Shown here piece by piece: positions 14,451 to 17,464 of a DNA stretch of 17,464 nt. A program made the position numbers and the translations under genes. Position 1 is the stretch's first letter, and the number at the start of each line of letters is the position of its first letter. The stretch lies in contig JAICTU010000156.1 of assembly GCA_025936205.1 (NCBI GenBank), positions 1 to 17,464 of the forward strand. The letters are read 5' to 3'. Below the pieces are notes generated by a model that was given only the letters and a program-made list of their open reading frames with translations, made no database searches and was not told the origin of the DNA. The stretch comes from Polyangiaceae bacterium (GTDB taxonomy: Bacteria; Myxococcota; Polyangia; Polyangiales; Polyangiaceae).

Positions 14451-15962
14451 TCACGGCTGGGCTCCGCCTGGACCGGAACCGGCCGGATCGGAAGCTGCAC
14501 CCGACGCAGGCGCTTCCGCCGCTGGTACTTCCGGCGCCGGCGCTGGGATCACCGGAGGCGAGCCGCTCACCGCGGGCACGGCTGGCATCGGAGGAAGCTC
14601 TTCCAGCGCAGGCGGCGTGCCGACCTTCTGATATCGCTGAAACAGCAGCGCCGCCCGGGCCGTGATGATGCCGTCGGGCATGGCTTTCTGCAGATACTGG
14701 TCGATGAAGTCCTTGTGATTCATGGTCCAGAACACCGTCCTCGCGCCGGCCTGTCGCAGCCTCTCCACGTCGCCCGCCTGCGGGCCCGATGTCCAGGTCG
14801 GCCCCCAGGCGACGCAGCCCTCCTCCAGCACCAGGTCAGGATCGTATTCGACCAGGCAGGGCGGAACAGACAAGCCCTCGTTGGCCAGCGTCGTCTTCAT
14901 GCTGTGCCAGGCTTTCCGGTTCTCCTCGCTGACGATGGCCATCACGATGGCCACATGCCGATCGTCGCCCGGATCGGCGTTGTTGTTGCGGGCCTCGAGA
15001 TCGCTCAGCACCTGGTTCACGATCCGCGCCGTCGGCAGCATTCCTTCCGGCACCTTCATGTCCAGATAGACGGCTTCGATCTCCGTCTCGTCGACGATCG
15101 TCTGCAGTGCTTCCGCGACCGTGGGAATGGTCTCGCCGTAGCGCATCTCGCAATTGCCACGCAGCTCTGCCAGCGACAACTCGGCGATCTTGCCGTTGCA
15201 GAACAGCCCGCGCACCAGCGAGCTCGACAAGCCGGGATCGTGAAACAGCACGGGGAAACCGTCGCGCGTGGCGCGCACGTCGACTTCGACCGCGTTCGAG
15301 CCCACGCGATCGGAAAGGCGGATCGTCTCCAGGCTATTGGGTGAAACACCGCAGTGATCGGTGTTCTCGCAAGCGCCGTGATGGGCAACGTTGAGGAAAC
15401 GACCTCGCCACGGCTTGAGCTCGTTCGCCCAGTGCAGCGCCAGCGGCTCGCGCGGGAAGTCGTCATCGTGGCCGTAGTAGCCTGTGAACTCCAAGCCCGC
15501 GGAGGGCTGCGGCGTCTGGCCCATACACAGCTGGTGCGCGACCTCCTCCGGGCCCACGAACAGGCGCACCAGGCCGGACTTCGCGAGCGTCGGATACTGC
15601 CAGTAGCCCTCCAGCACGACGCGATCATCCGGCAGGCAGGCGGCGCCGAGCAGCGAAAAGGCCGCGTGCTTGTCCGTGAGCAACGAGACGGTGCCGATCG
15701 TGCTGCGAACGGACAGCTCATCGCCCAGCAGATCCGCGCCCTGCGTCAGGTTGAAGCTGCCCTCGAACCCGTACAGCTGCTGCCGGGACAGCGGCTGCCC
15801 CTGGCGCAGCAACCCACCGTCGCTGAACGCGGGAATGTGCGCGTCGGGCGAGGACTCACAGCTCTGCAAAGTGACGGCCGCCGAGGCGCCGAGCCCCAAC
15901 GTGGCCAGCAGTGAGAAGCGGCCCAGCGCTGAGCTGGTGGGATGGTCGAGCCTAGAATTCAT
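14451..15962 (-). CDS. Glycerophosphodiester phosphodiesterase (GDPD) family lipoprotein
   Basis: A 503-residue protein with a TIM-barrel GDPD domain at about 190-445. Catalytic features are complete: AHHGACENT (His194, Glu199, Asn200), VEVDV (Glu226 and Asp228, metal ligands), LFHDPGL (His241, Asp242), YLDMK (Lys303), FWTMN near 411-415 and PDGIITARAALL at 429-440. The usual His-Arg-Gly start is His-His-Gly here. Such enzymes hydrolyse glycerophosphodiesters to glycerol-3-phosphate and an alcohol. Residues 40-190 form an extra N-terminal domain of unknown role, and 448-503 a Pro/Ala-rich tail. Export is indicated by a hydrophobic segment and Cys35 (TLQSC, an imperfect lipobox). The ATG overlaps the end of the preceding gene by 11 bases, suggesting translational coupling. 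The substrate may be a lipid-derived glycerophosphodiester in the periplasm, by inference. Confidence 0.88.
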   Translation of the reverse strand: MNSRLDHPTSSALGRFSLLATLGLGASAAVTLQSCESSPDAHIPAFSDGGLLRQGQPLSRQQLYGFEGSFNLTQGADLLGDELSVRSTIGTVSLLTDKHAAFSLLGAACLPDDRVVLEGYWQYPTLAKSGLVRLFVGPEEVAHQLCMGQTPQPSAGLEFTGYYGHDDDFPREPLALHWANELKPWRGRFLNVAHHGACENTDHCGVSPNSLETIRLSDRVGSNAVEVDVRATRDGFPVLFHDPGLSSSLVRGLFCNGKIAELSLAELRGNCEMRYGETIPTVAEALQTIVDETEIEAVYLDMKVPEGMLPTARIVNQVLSDLEARNNNADPGDDRHVAIVMAIVSEENRKAWHSMKTTLANEGLSVPPCLVEYDPDLVLEEGCVAWGPTWTSGPQAGDVERLRQAGARTVFWTMNHKDFIDQYLQKAMPDGIITARAALLFQRYQKVGTPPALEELPPMPAVPAVSGSPPVIPAPAPEVPAAEAPASGAASDPAGSGPGGAQP

Positions 15963-16782
15963 AGCCAGCCACCATCCGCGGATATGTGAACAGCCCCGGT
16001 GAATCCGGGAACATGATCCAGAAGGCGTAATACGCGCGCGTCGTCATCACCCCCACGCCAAAGTACCAAGCGGAGCCGTTGCGCATCGGGTTCTCCACGA
16101 ACAGCATTTCGCTGTGGCCCGTGAACACGTTGGCATTGTCCAGCCCACCCCACAGATCGCCGATCCTCACCCGCCCCGGGCTCATCAGCAGCAGGCTCCC
16201 CCGCAGCGACAGCGCGATGTCCCCGAGGGCGTAGCCGACGGTCAGCTCCGGCCGATACTGAGGAGCGATCACGAGCGCGTCAAACTCGAACTGCGCGAGC
16301 TTGCCGAGATACACCCCAGCGCTCGCACGCACCTCATAAGACCACACCCCGAAGCGCTGGGCGAAGGCGCCGCCCAGCAACAGCTCGTTGGTCACGAACA
16401 TCGAGTTGAAGTGGCCCGTCAGCGACCAGCCAGCGCCCAGGCCGTAGCGCGCCTCGAGGCTGAGCTGGGGAACGCGTACGTCGAGCCCGGTCATCAGCTG
16501 AGGATCGATGGCGTCGTAGTATCCACCGATCGCAAAGCGGAAGTCGTGCAGGGACGGAGTGGAAGGCTGAAACGCCAAGCCGGGCTTCGTGGCGTGTTGC
16601 TGCACGAGGCCGCGCTCTGCCGAATCACAAGGCAGAGCATCCACGGATGTTTCACCCGCACAAGGGCGCGCCGCCGCATCCGTGCCCAGCAGTCCCAGCA
16701 GGGACAGCGCACAACAAGACGATACCACTCGCATACACGGGGCCCCATCCCCGCCTCTCGAGCGTAGCTTCCGATGCAGCAC
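15952..16782 (-). CDS. Predicted outer-membrane protein, first gene of the GDPD operon
   Basis: Up to 276 residues. A hydrophobic signal (VVSSCCALSLLGLLGTDAAA) precedes a Cys-bearing linker and a beta-rich domain with many glycine/aromatic strands (RFAIGGYYDAIDPQLMTG, LEARYGLGAGWSLTGHFN, SAWYFGVGVMTTRAYYAFWIMFP) ending MVAGYEF, with the terminal Phe typical of outer-membrane barrels. Two starts are possible: GTG 16782, nine bases after a strong GGGGGAGG site but giving a 22-residue n-region before the signal core, or ATG 16734, which gives a normal signal peptide of a 260-residue protein but a weak ribosome-binding site. The stop overlaps the GDPD start. A role in passing substrate or product of the GDPD enzyme across the outer membrane is a guess from context only. 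Confidence 0.7.
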   Translation of the reverse strand: MLHRKLRSRGGDGAPCMRVVSSCCALSLLGLLGTDAAARPCAGETSVDALPCDSAERGLVQQHATKPGLAFQPSTPSLHDFRFAIGGYYDAIDPQLMTGLDVRVPQLSLEARYGLGAGWSLTGHFNSMFVTNELLLGGAFAQRFGVWSYEVRASAGVYLGKLAQFEFDALVIAPQYRPELTVGYALGDIALSLRGSLLLMSPGRVRIGDLWGGLDNANVFTGHSEMLFVENPMRNGSAWYFGVGVMTTRAYYAFWIMFPDSPGLFTYPRMVAGYEF

Positions 16783-16806
16783 TTGCTGACGCCTCCCCCT
16801 TCACTC

Positions 16807-16835
16807 TGGATACGCCGATCGCATGGCGAAGACAA
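16807..16835 (-). promoter_or_regulatory. Weak sigma-70-like promoter before the GDPD operon
   Basis: On the minus strand TTGTCT (16835-16830) and TATCCA (16812-16807) are separated by 17 bases. Match to consensus is 4/6 and 3/6. The predicted transcript would begin right at the GGGGGAGG ribosome site, which is tight and makes this only a tentative call. Confidence 0.15.
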
Positions 16836-16985
16836 GTGCGGCTCGAGCTCCCGGCTTCGCTTCGAAGCATTTCGCCCGCGCAACGTTTCGGGTCTGCGCC
16901 ATCGAAGCAACAGCAGTGTTCTGGACCGCTACCCCAGCGTAACGAGTTGCTCCGTGGTGTGGCGCGCTGAACCAGTGTCTCAGCG

Positions 16986-17462
16986 TCAGAACGAGCCCAG
17001 CACGAAGCCGGTCGAGTACTTGTAGGCCCCCGCCGGCGCGCCCGCGCGATCCAGCGTCGTCGCGGCGTCGCCCCAGGTGTTGTAGCTCTTGCCGTCGATC
17101 ACGTAGGTCGGCGCGGGCTGTCCCTTGCCGGCTGCACGGGTCGACGGATTGAAGAGTGAATACGCTCCATGGGTCAGTGACGGATCGTTGTCCCCCTGGC
17201 TGGCGCTCTTGCTCGACGCCACATAGTCCACGCTGCCGTCGCCGTTTACGTCCTTGCGAATCCACGCGACGTGCAGCAGCACATTGTAAGTGCCGTCTTG
17301 CATCATGCGGGCGACGTTGCGATTGAAGTCCGCAATGATCTGGCTCGCGCCCGGATAGTCTTTGCGCAACGCCAGGTGCAGTGGGTGGGTTGCCATGGCC
17401 TCGGACCCCGCCACGATCAGCCGCTGCGCCTTGTCGGTGTATGCGCGGAACAGATGGTCCAC
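16986..17462 (-). CDS. Periplasmic solute-binding protein, C-terminal part (5' end outside window)
   Basis: A 158-residue fragment truncated by the window edge. The block RLIVAGSEAMATHPLHLALRK with DYPGASQIIADFNRNVARMM and QDGTYNVLL matches the C-terminal lobe of family-3 (amino-acid type) ABC transporter binding proteins, where a helix ending in 'D-G-T-Y' is characteristic. A Ca-binding-like loop follows, DVNGDGSVDYVA, with Asp/Asn at positions 1, 3 and 5 but no acid at 12. The last 70 residues (Ser/Asn/Gly-rich, ending GFVLGSF) extend beyond the normal fold. The first GTG in the window is probably an internal Val codon. It is on the same strand as the GDPD operon, 203 bases upstream of it. 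Whether it serves a transporter or a sensor cannot be judged. Confidence 0.55.
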   Translation of the reverse strand: MDHLFRAYTDKAQRLIVAGSEAMATHPLHLALRKDYPGASQIIADFNRNVARMMQDGTYNVLLHVAWIRKDVNGDGSVDYVASSKSASQGDNDPSLTHGAYSLFNPSTRAAGKGQPAPTYVIDGKSYNTWGDAATTLDRAGAPAGAYKYSTGFVLGSF

Positions 17463-17464
17463 CA

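Noticed and set aside
14193..15344. Plus-strand open frame (383 codons)
   Set aside because: Antisense to the GDPD gene, which has a full active site; the shadow has no recognisable domain.

Overview
The window is GC-rich bacterial DNA (roughly two thirds G+C by eye, strong G/C preference at third codon positions). It is dominated by cell-envelope genes: a TamB-type translocation module, predicted outer-membrane beta-barrels, many small lipoproteins with Cys lipoboxes, and Pro/Ala- or Lys/Ala-rich linkers. This suits a Gram-negative, probably a member of Myxococcota (Polyangia-like). That is inference from style and gene families; no rRNA or other marker gene is present. No tRNA, rRNA, IS element, CRISPR array or phage gene was recognised.

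Layout. 1-5070 (+): the C-terminal 900 residues of a TamB/DUF490 protein, a polytopic membrane protein of unknown function, and an exported endonuclease/exonuclease/phosphatase-fold (EEP) hydrolase. 5099-7266 (-): a small exported protein downstream of a DUF3943 protein. 7432-7851 (+): a small lipoprotein divergent from the DUF3943 gene. 7852-9221: a gene-poor island holding a promoter-like site, a 192-base stretch closed by a 16-bp perfect inverted repeat with further nested stems, a small gene built on 12 in-frame copies of a 15-bp repeat, and a doubtful ORF with small hairpins. 9222-10374 (+): two consecutive DUF4136 lipoproteins ending in a clear intrinsic terminator. 10634-12956 (-): a tight three-gene operon (Tyr-rich DUF4136 lipoprotein, outer-membrane barrel, repeat-rich Spy-like periplasmic helical protein) ending in its own hairpin terminators, so two DUF4136 operons converge on one terminator zone. 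12957-13783: non-coding or eroded DNA with two tandem hairpins, one of them very strong. 13784-16782 (-): a second tight operon (outer-membrane protein, glycerophosphodiester phosphodiesterase lipoprotein, outer-membrane protein) with an 11-base overlap at one junction. 16986 to the end (-): the C-terminal part of a probable periplasmic solute-binding protein.

Working together: most products should sit in the periplasm or outer membrane. TamB moves lipid or barrel proteins toward the outer membrane, the GDPD and EEP proteins may hydrolyse phosphodiesters outside the cytoplasm, and the DUF4136, barrel and Spy-like proteins look like an envelope maintenance or stress module. None of these links is proven by the sequence.

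The best candidate for something undescribed is 8096-8711: a putative promoter, a structured RNA (or MITE-like DNA element), and a repeat-encoded small protein whose repeats and reading frame run upstream of its only canonical start codon.
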